A DNA stretch of 64,000 nucleotides from an uncultured bacterium (GTDB taxonomy: Bacteria; Planctomycetota; Phycisphaerae; Phycisphaerales; UBA1924): NCBI GenBank assembly GCA_903834785.1, contig CAILKP010000061.1, positions 62,001 to 126,000 of the forward strand, read 5' to 3'. The position numbers were made by a program, and so were the translations under genes. Positions 24,079 to 32,013 of the stretch are shown here, piece after piece (position 1 is the first letter of the stretch; the number at the start of each line of letters is the position of its first letter). Below the pieces are notes generated by a model that ran no database searches, was not told where the DNA came from, and worked only from the letters and a program-made list of their open reading frames with translations.

Positions 24079-24297
24079 AGGTGGCGAGGGTAAGCAGGAG
24101 GTTCGGGCGAGGGGGCGAGGGGGCGAGGGGCGGCGCGTGCCGCGGTGAAGCGGGTGCATCGGCCCGGCTGGGGCGGCACGTTGGCGGGTGCGTGAGAGGA
24201 TGAGGCGGGCCGCACGGGATGGGGCGACGGCGGACCGATAGCCGCGAGGGACGCCTTTATGGCGGACCTTGGCATTGCGCTGGGGCACGATTGTGGG

Positions 24298-25125
24298 TTA
24301 CTTCGCCGCGGCGACGAGCAGGAGCGGACCGGCGGAGACGACAACGCCACCGGGCTTTTCCTTGGTGATGGCGAAGGCGGCGGCCTTGTTCACCGGGAGG
24401 CGCGGGGTGAAGGGAACGCGGGCGGTGCCATCGGCGGCGACCTTGAGCTCGAGCACGCCACCATCGACGGGGTGCTTGTCGCGCGAGGGGTCGACGATCC
24501 AGAGCTGATAGACCGCGTCTTTGGAATCGAGCGGCTTGAGGCCCTTGAAGGTCATCTCGCCAACTTGGGCCGAGGGGCTCCAGCGGACGGTGCCGGTGAC
24601 ACCCTTGTACTCGGCGATCTCGGAACCGAAGGGGAGTTCGACTTTGTCGGCGGCCGCATCGAGCTTGGCCAGCAGCGAGCCGGCTGCGGGCGAGGAGCCC
24701 GCGGGACCGCCGAGCCAGACGGCGGCGGCGACGACTGATGCCGCGGCGGCGACGAGCCAGGGAAGGATGACACGGCGGCCGGAGGACGGCGTGATGCGGC
24801 CGATGGGCTTGGGCTCACCGCGCTGGGCGGGCGAGCGGGCGGGGGCCTGCGCCGAGCGCGGTGCTGCCGCGGCCAGACAGCGGTCAGCATCGGCCTGCAG
24901 GCGGGCCATGAGCGAGGGCGGCAGGGCGGGTGCGGAGCCAGCGGTGGCCGGGGCGGAGCAGAATGCCGCGGCGGTGAGCATGGCGGCCTCGATGGCGAGT
25001 TCACGCTGGGCGTGCGCGTGGTGCCCGGCGTGGGCGAGTTCGGTGGCTTCGGCCTCGGCGATGGTGCCGGTGTGCTCGGCCACCGCCAGCTCGGCCAGGC
25101 GATGTGCGGGGTCGGCGGGCATCAT
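24298..25125 (-). CDS. RskA-family anti-sigma factor
   Basis: The C-terminal half is the RskA extracytoplasmic domain: YQLWIVDPSRDKHPVDGG, FKGLKPLD, and ITKEKPGGVVVS. One membrane segment lies at about residues 122-141 (VILPWLVAAAASVVAAAVWL). The N-terminal cytoplasmic part (residues 1-60) would bind the sigma factor; no HxxxCxxC zinc motif is seen there. The gene's start overlaps the stop of the upstream sigma gene by 4 bases (ATGA), the usual arrangement for a sigma/anti-sigma pair. Release normally follows regulated proteolysis in the membrane. Confidence 0.92.
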   Translation of the reverse strand: MMPADPAHRLAELAVAEHTGTIAEAEATELAHAGHHAHAQRELAIEAAMLTAAAFCSAPATAGSAPALPPSLMARLQADADRCLAAAAPRSAQAPARSPAQRGEPKPIGRITPSSGRRVILPWLVAAAASVVAAAVWLGGPAGSSPAAGSLLAKLDAAADKVELPFGSEIAEYKGVTGTVRWSPSAQVGEMTFKGLKPLDSKDAVYQLWIVDPSRDKHPVDGGVLELKVAADGTARVPFTPRLPVNKAAAFAITKEKPGGVVVSAGPLLLVAAAK

Positions 25126-25694
25126 GAGCGCACCTCCGCGGCTTGGACGCCGAGCATTTCGCGGACCTTCATCAGGCCGCGGCGGAGGTGGGACTTGACG
25201 GTGCCCAGGGGCATGCCGAGACGATCTGCGATGGCTTGGTGGGCCATGCCATCGAGGATGTGGAGCTTGATAGCCGAACGCTGCTCGAAGGGCAGGGACT
25301 CGAGAGCGGCGGTGGCGGCTTTGAGCCGGTCGTCGGTCTCGACGGACAGGGCCATGAGGTCCTGCGGAGCGGCGGCGGGCTCGGGGGCGGTCTCGATGGA
25401 GGAGCGCTTGACGCCGGTGCGCTCGGTGCGGTAGCGGTCGATAATGCGACGCTTGGCGATCGTGGAAACGAACGCCCGGGCGCGGGCGATGCGGGGGTCA
25501 AAGCGACCCGCGTGCTTCCAGAGATCAATGAACACGTCCTGCACAGCGTCCTCAGCAGCCGGGGAATTGCCGAGCGATTGTCGCGCCATGGACCAGACCA
25601 TGGGGCCAAACAGTGCCAGGCACTCGCGGACTGCATCGGGGTCGCCGGTGGCGGCTCGCTGCAGTATTGTGTCGTCGTCCGGGGTGTTGATCAC
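25122..25694 (-). CDS. ECF RNA polymerase sigma factor (SigK-like)
   Basis: The 190-residue product has sigma region 2 (about residues 25-95: DAVQDVFIDLWKHAGRFD and AFVSTIAKRRIIDRYR) and region 4 (about residues 130-180: LPFEQRSAIKLHILDGMAHQ, then MPLGTVKSHLRRGLMKV). No other domain. It is the partner of the RskA anti-sigma factor encoded just downstream. The start codon is ATG at 25694. A perfect CCACGTGG palindrome lies 8 bases upstream (25702-25709), possibly a regulator site. Confidence 0.95.
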   Translation of the reverse strand: MINTPDDDTILQRAATGDPDAVRECLALFGPMVWSMARQSLGNSPAAEDAVQDVFIDLWKHAGRFDPRIARARAFVSTIAKRRIIDRYRTERTGVKRSSIETAPEPAAAPQDLMALSVETDDRLKAATAALESLPFEQRSAIKLHILDGMAHQAIADRLGMPLGTVKSHLRRGLMKVREMLGVQAAEVRS

Positions 25695-25924
25695 ACGGGT
25701 TCCACGTGGCCTGACTCAATCGCTCGGGTTGGCTAGCGATAGTTTCGGACTGGCCGGGTCCAGTGGATGCTAGGAAGTCAGGAAGAATTTGTCACCTGCA
25801 ACTCGTTCAAAGCGGTCAGGGGAGGGTGGTTACCGGGGGTTGGGAGCGAGGCGGGCGGCTGGCGCGGCGGCCCCAACGGCGATGTGCCGGACGAGAGGGA
25901 GGCGGGATGAACGCGGGCAGCAAC

Positions 25925-26848
25925 CTATTTCGCCTGCCAGGACGATGTAGAGGCGAGCAGGAGGTCCCACTCCTGCCGGGTTATTTCCGCGACCGAGTAG
26001 ATTCTGTGTCCACGAACTTGGAGAGACTGGCCGACATCGTCATTAACTCTGATTTCCGTGACTGAGCTCAGAGACCTTCGCATCGTGATCCAAGTCTTGA
26101 AGCGTGGATCAAAATTCGCTGAGAAGCCGACGTCAGGATCCCGCTGAGGGTGCAGTAGCCCGCTGCCCGCGTTGCTCACACCGAGTTCAACTGGCGGAAC
26201 AAGGTGCAATACCCGACCGTCCTCCACAAAGGTGTACTCACCAAACATGGTGTAGATCGCGGACTTGCCCAGGCTGATCTTGGTGTCAACTTCCTGAGTC
26301 GCACCGTCGGATCGACGCAGCCAGAACAGTCCGTTGTCCTTCCGTTGAACAAGCAGGCTGTCAACACCAGCGGCGATGACAGCGCTGACATTCTCATGCT
26401 GCAGCTGAAAAACCTGCAAGTCCTTCGTACTCCACAGACGTTCCCCTTCGAAAATCCAAAGCTCGCTGCCGAGCACGGCGCACATCCGGACGCTGCCCTT
26501 GATCTCGGCCTCGCCGTACCTTCGAACTTGCTGACTGTCCAGTGACAGTGCCCAGAGCCCTTGGGCAGGATCCTGCCTCTGGATGCTCGGCCCACGTGAC
26601 GCACAACCAAGTACCAGCTGGCCGTTGAAAACGGCGACCGAACTGATGGCACCGACTCCCGGCAACTCGACTTCAACAGGCTTGCGACCGGCTGCAGGGA
26701 CAAGCAGCAAATGCCCGACCTGCGACGACGCGGCCACAAAGAAGCGTCCATCGAGACCACTCGGGCGATCGCAACCTGCTGTGGTGACGACGCTGATCAA
26801 CAACACCAGCCAAGACGCCAACCTCAATATCAGAGAAAAGCACTGCAC
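25925..26848 (-). CDS. Hypothetical exported lipoprotein, beta-propeller-like
   Basis: The N-terminus is a lipoprotein signal (SWLVLLISVVTTAGC at about residues 12-26). The mature 280 residues alternate short beta strands (GAISSVAVFNGQLVLGC, VRMCAVLGSELWIFEGERLW, NVSAVIAAGVDSLLVQR), in a pattern like a small WD/NHL-type propeller. No family recognised. Start is GTG at 26848, with GGAGG 6 bases upstream. The codon use is less GC-extreme than neighbours, and the gene sits at the edge of an island that also holds a transposase remnant, so it may be acquired. Confidence 0.65.
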   Translation of the reverse strand: MQCFSLILRLASWLVLLISVVTTAGCDRPSGLDGRFFVAASSQVGHLLLVPAAGRKPVEVELPGVGAISSVAVFNGQLVLGCASRGPSIQRQDPAQGLWALSLDSQQVRRYGEAEIKGSVRMCAVLGSELWIFEGERLWSTKDLQVFQLQHENVSAVIAAGVDSLLVQRKDNGLFWLRRSDGATQEVDTKISLGKSAIYTMFGEYTFVEDGRVLHLVPPVELGVSNAGSGLLHPQRDPDVGFSANFDPRFKTWITMRRSLSSVTEIRVNDDVGQSLQVRGHRIYSVAEITRQEWDLLLASTSSWQAK

Positions 26849-27190
26849 TCGCTGCCTCCACGAAGAACGTCAAACTCCCGATTCGCTCCGCCACTGATCA
26901 CTGAGCGGCGAAGGATTCACGACGACACTCGTTCGACGCCGGCGTTTTGGTCGAATCCGGTCACACTATCTTGGGCACCCACTGCCGGCTGCGGACCACG
27001 ACTCGTCAAGGAGTCCATGAGACGCGGATCCCTGCGTCGCAAAGTTCCCGTTCACTCCGCTGCTAAGTGTAGCGGCCATCCTCATCAACCGGCCACATTC
27101 ATCCGCTGCCCACACAGGCGGCTGCGATGAACGGCCGTTCGAACTCCGGCAGCTGAGCGCGACTTTCTGAATCGTCGGCACGGCCAACTG
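26849..27190. other. Intergenic region without a recognised gene
   Basis: Between the lipoprotein gene and the deacetylase-tail fragment no frame looks coding: open frames here are short and their products have no family features. Contains mixed-composition sequence lower in GC than the flanks. It may hold the promoter of the lipoprotein gene at its left end; nothing specific was seen. Confidence 0.5.
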
Positions 27191-27300
27191 TCACGCCAGC
27201 GAGCGGTCCGATGGCGCGTTCGAGGACGGATTGGCAGGTGTCCCAGCGGTGCTCGGTTAAGAGGCGGCGGAGCTTGCCCTCGGTAGTGTGGGTGGCGACG
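27191..27300 (-). pseudogene. Duplicated 3' tail of the polysaccharide deacetylase gene
   Basis: These 110 bases match 28247-28355 almost exactly, with a 1-base indel and about 8 substitutions. In the intact gene the matching part encodes the last 35 codons (THTTEGKLRRLLTEHRWDTC and on). Here the reading frame breaks (GCGGTCCG versus GCGGCCG), and the upstream part of the gene is absent, so it is a non-functional fragment. It lies 1 kb from the original, in the same orientation, with an IS3 remnant and a membrane-protein gene between the copies. Confidence 0.9.
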
Positions 27301-27439
27301 ATCGGCCCGTCGGGCGGGGAGGTGGAGCCGCCGCTGAAGAGCGACGCGGCACGCGGACTAGGTTGTGCACCACGCTTCCGTTGACTCCCGAACATTACTG
27401 GACCAGATGCGGGCCCTGACGGCGTTAGCCGGCGGGGCG

Positions 27440-27619
27440 GGGGCCCCGACTCGCGGCACGGAATCGACGTAGGGCACGCCTAGGCACGAACTGGTCCAGT
27501 GCGAGAGGTTCGCACCGCCCGAGCGGACAAATGCGGCGACCTTCGACGGCATGGAGATGCTCTACAATCGCACGAAGTTGCACACGCCCACGGCTCCCAA
27601 GGCCACAAAGCACTCCTGA
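27440..27619 (+). mobile_element. IS3-family transposase (OrfB) 3' remnant
   Basis: After a TAG at 27470-27472 the frame reads GTPRHELVQCERF, then AATFDGMEMLYNRTKLH, to a stop at 27617. This matches the C-terminal block of IS3-type transposases, typically E-S-F-x-x-L-K-x-E-L-V-x-x-E-R-F ... F-D-Y-I-E-x-F-Y-N-R-x-R-L-H-S. The preceding codons in the same frame (GTEST, then TAG) fit the catalytic Glu region D-N-A-x-x-E-S-F, with a stop in place of the Phe codon. The first part of the transposase and the terminal repeats are not visible, so this is a decayed fragment. Confidence 0.72.
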
Positions 27620-27720
27620 CGGGCATGGGGAACGGCTAACACAGTTGCCCCGACCACGAAGCTTTGGCAACCCACAGCCCGTTGCTCAGTCCCTGCTCAC
27701 CATCCACATGGGAGTCTTCA

Positions 27721-28089
27721 ATGCTCGGTGAAATGATCCAGTTTGTAAGAGACTTCCATTCTCTTCTCATGATCGGGACGATTGTTCTTTCGTTTGTGGT
27801 ACTCTTGTTTCTGTGCAAGGTAGACGACATGCTCAGTGGTGAGTTTGGCGTGACCGGGCGTGCATTTGGTCCCGAGGGGAGGGGCAAGCGGTGGAGGTTG
27901 AAGCGAGCATTGACGTGGTGTGGTTTACTCGTTCAGCTCTTGATATTCGTCTTTTCTATTGTCTTGATTGCAACAGTTCCATGGGGTGTTGACGGAAGGG
28001 GTGGCACGTTTGTTTCTGTGCTAGGCTGTTTGAGTTCGATGCTCTTCTCATTTGGGACAGGGGTCTTCTTCTCGTACAATTTGAGGTGA
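27721..28089 (+). CDS. Small integral membrane protein, unknown
   Basis: This 122-residue product has three hydrophobic segments: about residues 13-30 (LLMIGTIVLSFVVLLFLC), 61-81 (LTWCGLLVQLLIFVFSIVLIA) and 95-117 (VSVLGCLSSMLFSFGTGVFF), with a basic GRGKRWRLKR loop between the first two. No family recognised. The ATG at 27721 has GGGAG 6 bases upstream. Codons such as GTT, CTT, TTT and ATT are much more AT-rich than in the neighbours, so the gene was probably acquired. It lies between the IS3 remnant and the deacetylase gene. Confidence 0.65.
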   Translation: MLGEMIQFVRDFHSLLMIGTIVLSFVVLLFLCKVDDMLSGEFGVTGRAFGPEGRGKRWRLKRALTWCGLLVQLLIFVFSIVLIATVPWGVDGRGGTFVSVLGCLSSMLFSFGTGVFFSYNLR

Positions 28090-28246
28090 GTGCGGATCGG
28101 TTCAGCTGCGCAGAGCCACCTTGGTGCACCTGCCCAAAGGCTGACACTTGAAGTTATGGATGGTTGATCTGCACCCAGAATCCTGATTCACCAATGCTTG
28201 GGCATCCACACCCGTCGAGACCTTGCCCGCCCCGGATGCGGAATGC

Positions 28247-29188
28247 TCACGCCAGCGAGCGGCCGATGGCGCGTTCGAGGACGGATTGGCAGGTGTCCCA
28301 GCGGTGCTCGGTGAGGAGGCGGCGGAGTTTGCCCTCGGTGGTGTGGGTGCCGACGTAGCACTTGAACTTTCGGTGCGGGGGCATGGGCACCTTGGGGGCA
28401 TCGGGGGCGAAGTCGCGGGGGTGGAGGTAGACCACGGTGGGGCGGCTGGCGGCGAGTTCGGCCTGGACGCCCTGCTCGATCATGAAGCCGGGCAGGAGCC
28501 GCATGTAGCCGCCGCCGCTGTAGCACATTTTCTTCTTCAGCGGGCCGACGAGGCCGACGGGGGCGACGGACATGGGCAGTTCGGGCAGTGCGCGGCCGCG
28601 GGGCGTGGTGACGATGTGTGCGCCGGGCGGGCAGGCGTAGCCGCCGTGGCCGCGGGCGGCGGGGAAGAGCGAGGCGTCGTAGGTGATGCCGTGGTCCATG
28701 AGGACATCGAAGGCCCACTCGGTGCCGGGGGTGATGGAGAACGAGGGGGCGCGGAAGCCGCGGATGGGCAGGGTGCGGCCGGCACCGGCGTTGATGGCGG
28801 CGATGGAGTCGGCGATGTCCTTGCTGAAGACCTCGGGCGTGAGCTCGTAGACCTTGCGGTGCCAGAACGAGTGCGTGCCGACTTCGTGGCCGGCATCGGC
28901 GATGCGCTTAACCAGGGCGGGGTGCTTGTCGGCGATCCAGCCCAGGATGTAGAAGGTGGCGCGGGTCTTGTGATCGTCGCAGATCCGCAGGATGAGGTCG
29001 GTGTAACGCTCGACGAGCGAGGACTGAGCGGAGAGGCCGGGCCAGAGGGAGGGATCCTCGACGGCGGGGATCTCGACGATGTGGAACCAGTCCTCGATAT
29101 CGAAACTCAGGGCGTGAACGACCGGGCCCGCGGCATTGGAGGGCGTGGAACCTGAGGAGCCGACGGATTGGGCGGGCGAGGTGGTCAT
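28247..29188 (-). CDS. Polysaccharide deacetylase (PEP-CTERM/XrtA type, DUF3473)
   Basis: The NodB-type deacetylase core begins with HALSFDIEDWFHI (in this subfamily the metal-binding Asp-Asp pair is written D-I-E-D) and has the His motif GTHSFWHRK, then RGFRAPSFSI. The C-terminal part matches DUF3473 (GGGYMRLLPGF, VVYLHPRDFAPD). These enzymes remove acetyl groups from sugars of exopolysaccharides. ATG at 29188 gives MTTSPAQSVG; the 57-residue upstream frame is noncoding. It is the last of six co-directional polysaccharide genes. Its last 35 codons are copied at 27191-27300. Confidence 0.92.
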   Translation of the reverse strand: MTTSPAQSVGSSGSTPSNAAGPVVHALSFDIEDWFHIVEIPAVEDPSLWPGLSAQSSLVERYTDLILRICDDHKTRATFYILGWIADKHPALVKRIADAGHEVGTHSFWHRKVYELTPEVFSKDIADSIAAINAGAGRTLPIRGFRAPSFSITPGTEWAFDVLMDHGITYDASLFPAARGHGGYACPPGAHIVTTPRGRALPELPMSVAPVGLVGPLKKKMCYSGGGYMRLLPGFMIEQGVQAELAASRPTVVYLHPRDFAPDAPKVPMPPHRKFKCYVGTHTTEGKLRRLLTEHRWDTCQSVLERAIGRSLA

Positions 29189-29228
29189 GCGGAACGCGTT
29201 CAGGAGCGAACGACTGCTAGGCGGTGAA

Positions 29229-29657
29229 TCAGGCGGGAGTGGAGGACTTCCCCGAGCGGGCCAGGGCCCGCTGGAGCGTGGTGACGGTGGAGGCCTGCCG
29301 CAGGGTGGCCTTGCCGAAGCCGGGAACGGCACCGGCGGTGGTGGCTGAGGATTGTGCATCAGCCCGGTCGCTGACGAGCATGACGGGCGGGGAGGCAGCT
29401 GCCGCGGCCAGGGCAGTGATCAGGTCGAGCCCGCTGTCGCCATCGGCATCGAGGATGCGGTTGACCAGCACGAGGTCGTAGGCGGTTTCGGCGATGCGGC
29501 GGCGGGCGTGGGCGGCGGTGTCGGCGGTATCGACGGTTGCCGCGAAGTGCGTGGAAAGCAGGGAGGCGATGGAGCGGGAATCAGCCCCGCACTGGCCGAC
29601 GCTGAGGATGCGGGGGCTGGACGGGCGCGGGGAAGAGTTGGAACTGGAGGTGGCCAT
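29229..29657 (-). CDS. Pseudo-receiver domain protein
   Basis: The 142-residue product has the response-regulator receiver fold: first strand ILSVGQCGADSRSIASLLS, then YDLVLVNRILDADGDSG, VMLVSD, and AVPGFGKATL with the conserved Lys. The phosphate-accepting Asp at the end of the third strand is replaced by Asn (DLVLVN), and the acidic pair near the first strand is missing (GQCG). So phosphorylation is unlikely. It could act as a protein-binding module in regulation of the polysaccharide operon in which it sits (formyltransferase upstream, deacetylase downstream; gaps of 19 and 40 bases). Residues 1-16 are Ser/Pro rich. ATG at 29657. Confidence 0.8.
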   Translation of the reverse strand: MATSSSNSSPRPSSPRILSVGQCGADSRSIASLLSTHFAATVDTADTAAHARRRIAETAYDLVLVNRILDADGDSGLDLITALAAAAASPPVMLVSDRADAQSSATTAGAVPGFGKATLRQASTVTTLQRALARSGKSSTPA

Positions 29658-29676
29658 GACAAGGAAGCGAGTGGAG

Positions 29677-30657
29677 TCAGAAGAAGCGGTGCCCGGCCTG
29701 CTTGAAGCGGTCGACATCGGCCTTGGTGGGCATGTGGAAGTGGGTCTGCTGGTCCTCGGGGTTGTCCATCAGCGGCGGGTCGCCGGCCTCGACGAGGCGG
29801 ACGCAGTTGATGATGGCCTCGGCGGCGAGGTCCTTGGAGCGGGACATGATGTCCTCGAGCGTGTCGTGGCTGTGGATGCGGTACTTCTCCTGCACGACGA
29901 TGGGGCCGTTGTCGAGCTTGCGGTCGACAAAGTGGACGCTGGAGCCCCCCCACTTTTCGTCGTTGGCCAGGGTCCAGAAGCTGGGCATGAGGCCGCGGTA
30001 CTTGGGCAGGAGCGCGCCGTGGCAGTTGACGATGCCGAAGGGCGTCTGCATGCGCAGGTCCTTCTTGTAGAGCATGGTGCCGGAGATGGAGACGATGAAC
30101 TCGACGCCGCGGCTCTTGAGCATGGAGCGGAAGTCGGGCGAGTTGACATCCTCGGTGTAGTCGACCGGGACGTTGTACTTCTTGGCGACGGCGGCGACGG
30201 TGTAGCAGTGCTTGGTGGAGCCGAGGATGCCGTTGAAGATCTTGCCCTGGAGCTTCTTAAAGAGGTAGTTGCGGAGCTTCCACTGGAAGTACCAGGGGCC
30301 GTACATCTTCAGCAGGTCCATGGCGGTCTGGACGAGCGTGCGCTTGCCCTGGTTGTTGGGCTGGATGTTGATGCCGGCGGTGGAGTCACCGAACTCGCGG
30401 AGGTACTTGTCGAGCACCTTGGGCAGGAGGAAGGGATCGTCCTGAATGAAGACGTACTTCTTGAGGGTGCGGCCGGGCTTGGTGAGCACGAAGAACTCGT
30501 GGCCCGGGACGGGGCGTGCACCGGGCGGGCAGGGCAACTCACTGGCGAGGAACCCGGCGCCGGGGTGGCGGAAGCTGCCGGAACCGGTCGCGGCGGAGGA
30601 CGCGGAGGGGCCCGGGATGCTGGGAGTCGCGTGGGATGCGGCGGGCGAGGTGTTCAT
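29677..30657 (-). CDS. Formyltransferase-family protein in polysaccharide operon
   Basis: The N-terminal ~130 residues contain positions of sugar-nucleotide-like interaction (HEFFVLTKPGRTLKKYVFIQ) and a helical segment; the core has the formyl-transfer motif NCHGALLPKYRGLMPSFW and a later DRKLDNGPIVVQ, matching the Asn-His-Asp catalytic set of methionyl-tRNA formyltransferase relatives. These usually formylate amino sugars of surface glycans when found in such operons. The gene is tightly placed (63 and 19 bp gaps) between the GT4 and pseudo-receiver genes. Which sugar is modified cannot be determined. The start codon ATG at 30657 begins MNTSPAASHATPS, a disordered leader. Confidence 0.85.
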   Translation of the reverse strand: MNTSPAASHATPSIPGPSASSAATGSGSFRHPGAGFLASELPCPPGARPVPGHEFFVLTKPGRTLKKYVFIQDDPFLLPKVLDKYLREFGDSTAGINIQPNNQGKRTLVQTAMDLLKMYGPWYFQWKLRNYLFKKLQGKIFNGILGSTKHCYTVAAVAKKYNVPVDYTEDVNSPDFRSMLKSRGVEFIVSISGTMLYKKDLRMQTPFGIVNCHGALLPKYRGLMPSFWTLANDEKWGGSSVHFVDRKLDNGPIVVQEKYRIHSHDTLEDIMSRSKDLAAEAIINCVRLVEAGDPPLMDNPEDQQTHFHMPTKADVDRFKQAGHRFF

Positions 30658-30720
30658 GAGAGCGGATTGGGCAAGGGAAGTGGAGCTTGAGTTGGAGCCG
30701 GGGCCGGGGGGGGTGACGGG

Positions 30721-31992
30721 TCAGCTCCGGGCGGGCTGGGGTGCTGCGGAGGATGCGGGCGTGCGACCTGCGGGGGCCGGCTTGCCGGTGATCTGCTCGA
30801 GCAGTTCGGCCCATTGGCGGCAGGCGGCGACCTTGTCGTAGCGGCCGGGGACGGCGCGGCGGGCGTTGTCGCCCATGGTCTGGCAGAGGGCGCGGTCGTT
30901 CTTGAGCTTGACGATCGCATCGGCCAGGGCCTGGGGCTGGCCCTCGCTGACGGTGAAGCCCGCGTTTGACTCATCCAGGACGCGGCTGATCTCACTGGTG
31001 CGGTGGCCGATGAAGATGCCGGGGCGGCCGGCGGCCATGATGCCAAAGAGCTTGCTGGGCACCATGATGCCCTCGACGCCTTCCTTCAGGGAGATGAGGT
31101 GGACATCTGCCGCGGCCAGCGAGGTGCCGAGTTCTTCGCGGGGGACGTAGTCGTGCCAGGAGGCGGCGGTGATGCCGTGCTCGGCGATGAACTTCTCGAC
31201 CTCGGCGCGGCGTTTGCCGCCGCCGACGAAGACGAATTTGATACCCGGCTCGTTCTTGAGCAGGGCCATGGCCTGGCAGATGGTCTGGGCATCGTGGCCG
31301 ATGCCGAAGTTGCCGGAGTACATGACGGTGAAGGTGTCACCGAGGTTCCAGCGGGCGCGGTAGGGCGAGGTGTCGCGCGGGGCGGCGGTGATGCCGGAGA
31401 GGTCGGCCCAGACGGGGATGAGGCGGACCTTGGAGGCGGGGACGTTCTTGGCGATGACACGGTCCTGCATGCAGCGGCCCAGGACGACGTTGATGTCGCT
31501 GCGCCGGAGGAGGAAGCGGTTGACGCCCTCGAAGAAGCCGGTGACGGGGCCGGAGGGCTTCATGACGCCGCAGGCGACGGGCAGGTCGGGATAAAGGTCC
31601 ATGACCCAGTAGACGGCCTTGCTGCCGCGGAAGAGGCGGCAGAGCAGGCCGGCGCCGGCGATGAACGGGGGCGTGGTGAAGCTGACGACGACATCGGGCT
31701 TGCGGAGCGTGACGGCCCGGAGGGTGGCCAGGGCGTAGAAGAAAGCGAAGTCGGCGATGCGTGCCGCGTAGCCGGACTTGCCGAAGACCGAGACGCCGGG
31801 GCGGCGGACATCGACACCGTCGATGGTCTCGCGGGCGGGGAGCACGGAGCCCTTCTTGCCGTAGATGGAGCGTGACGCGATGGCCGTGACGGTGTGCCCG
31901 CGTGCGATGAGCTCATCGGCGAGGTCCTTGGACATCTGCGCGGTGGCGACGACATCGGGGGCGAAGGCCTGGTTGAGCAGGAGGACGTGCAT
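30721..31992 (-). CDS. GT4 glycosyltransferase (WbuB/WcaI-like)
   Basis: The protein (423 residues) starts MHVLLLNQAFAPDVVATAQM and follows the GT-B layout: N-terminal Rossmann domain, then VMYSGNFGIGHDAQTICQAM, VFVGGGKRRAEVEKFI, and the acceptor region EGIMVPSKLFGIMAAGRPGI (in WbuB-type enzymes the E-x7-E motif is reduced like this). These transfer a sugar, often N-acetylfucosamine or fucose, in O-antigen or colanic-acid-type polysaccharides. Ends in an Ala/Pro tail. 21 bases separate it from the tandem-GT2 gene upstream. Confidence 0.93.
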   Translation of the reverse strand: MHVLLLNQAFAPDVVATAQMSKDLADELIARGHTVTAIASRSIYGKKGSVLPARETIDGVDVRRPGVSVFGKSGYAARIADFAFFYALATLRAVTLRKPDVVVSFTTPPFIAGAGLLCRLFRGSKAVYWVMDLYPDLPVACGVMKPSGPVTGFFEGVNRFLLRRSDINVVLGRCMQDRVIAKNVPASKVRLIPVWADLSGITAAPRDTSPYRARWNLGDTFTVMYSGNFGIGHDAQTICQAMALLKNEPGIKFVFVGGGKRRAEVEKFIAEHGITAASWHDYVPREELGTSLAAADVHLISLKEGVEGIMVPSKLFGIMAAGRPGIFIGHRTSEISRVLDESNAGFTVSEGQPQALADAIVKLKNDRALCQTMGDNARRAVPGRYDKVAACRQWAELLEQITGKPAPAGRTPASSAAPQPARS

Positions 31993-32013
31993 GCGGGAGG
32001 GCCGGGGGCGGAT

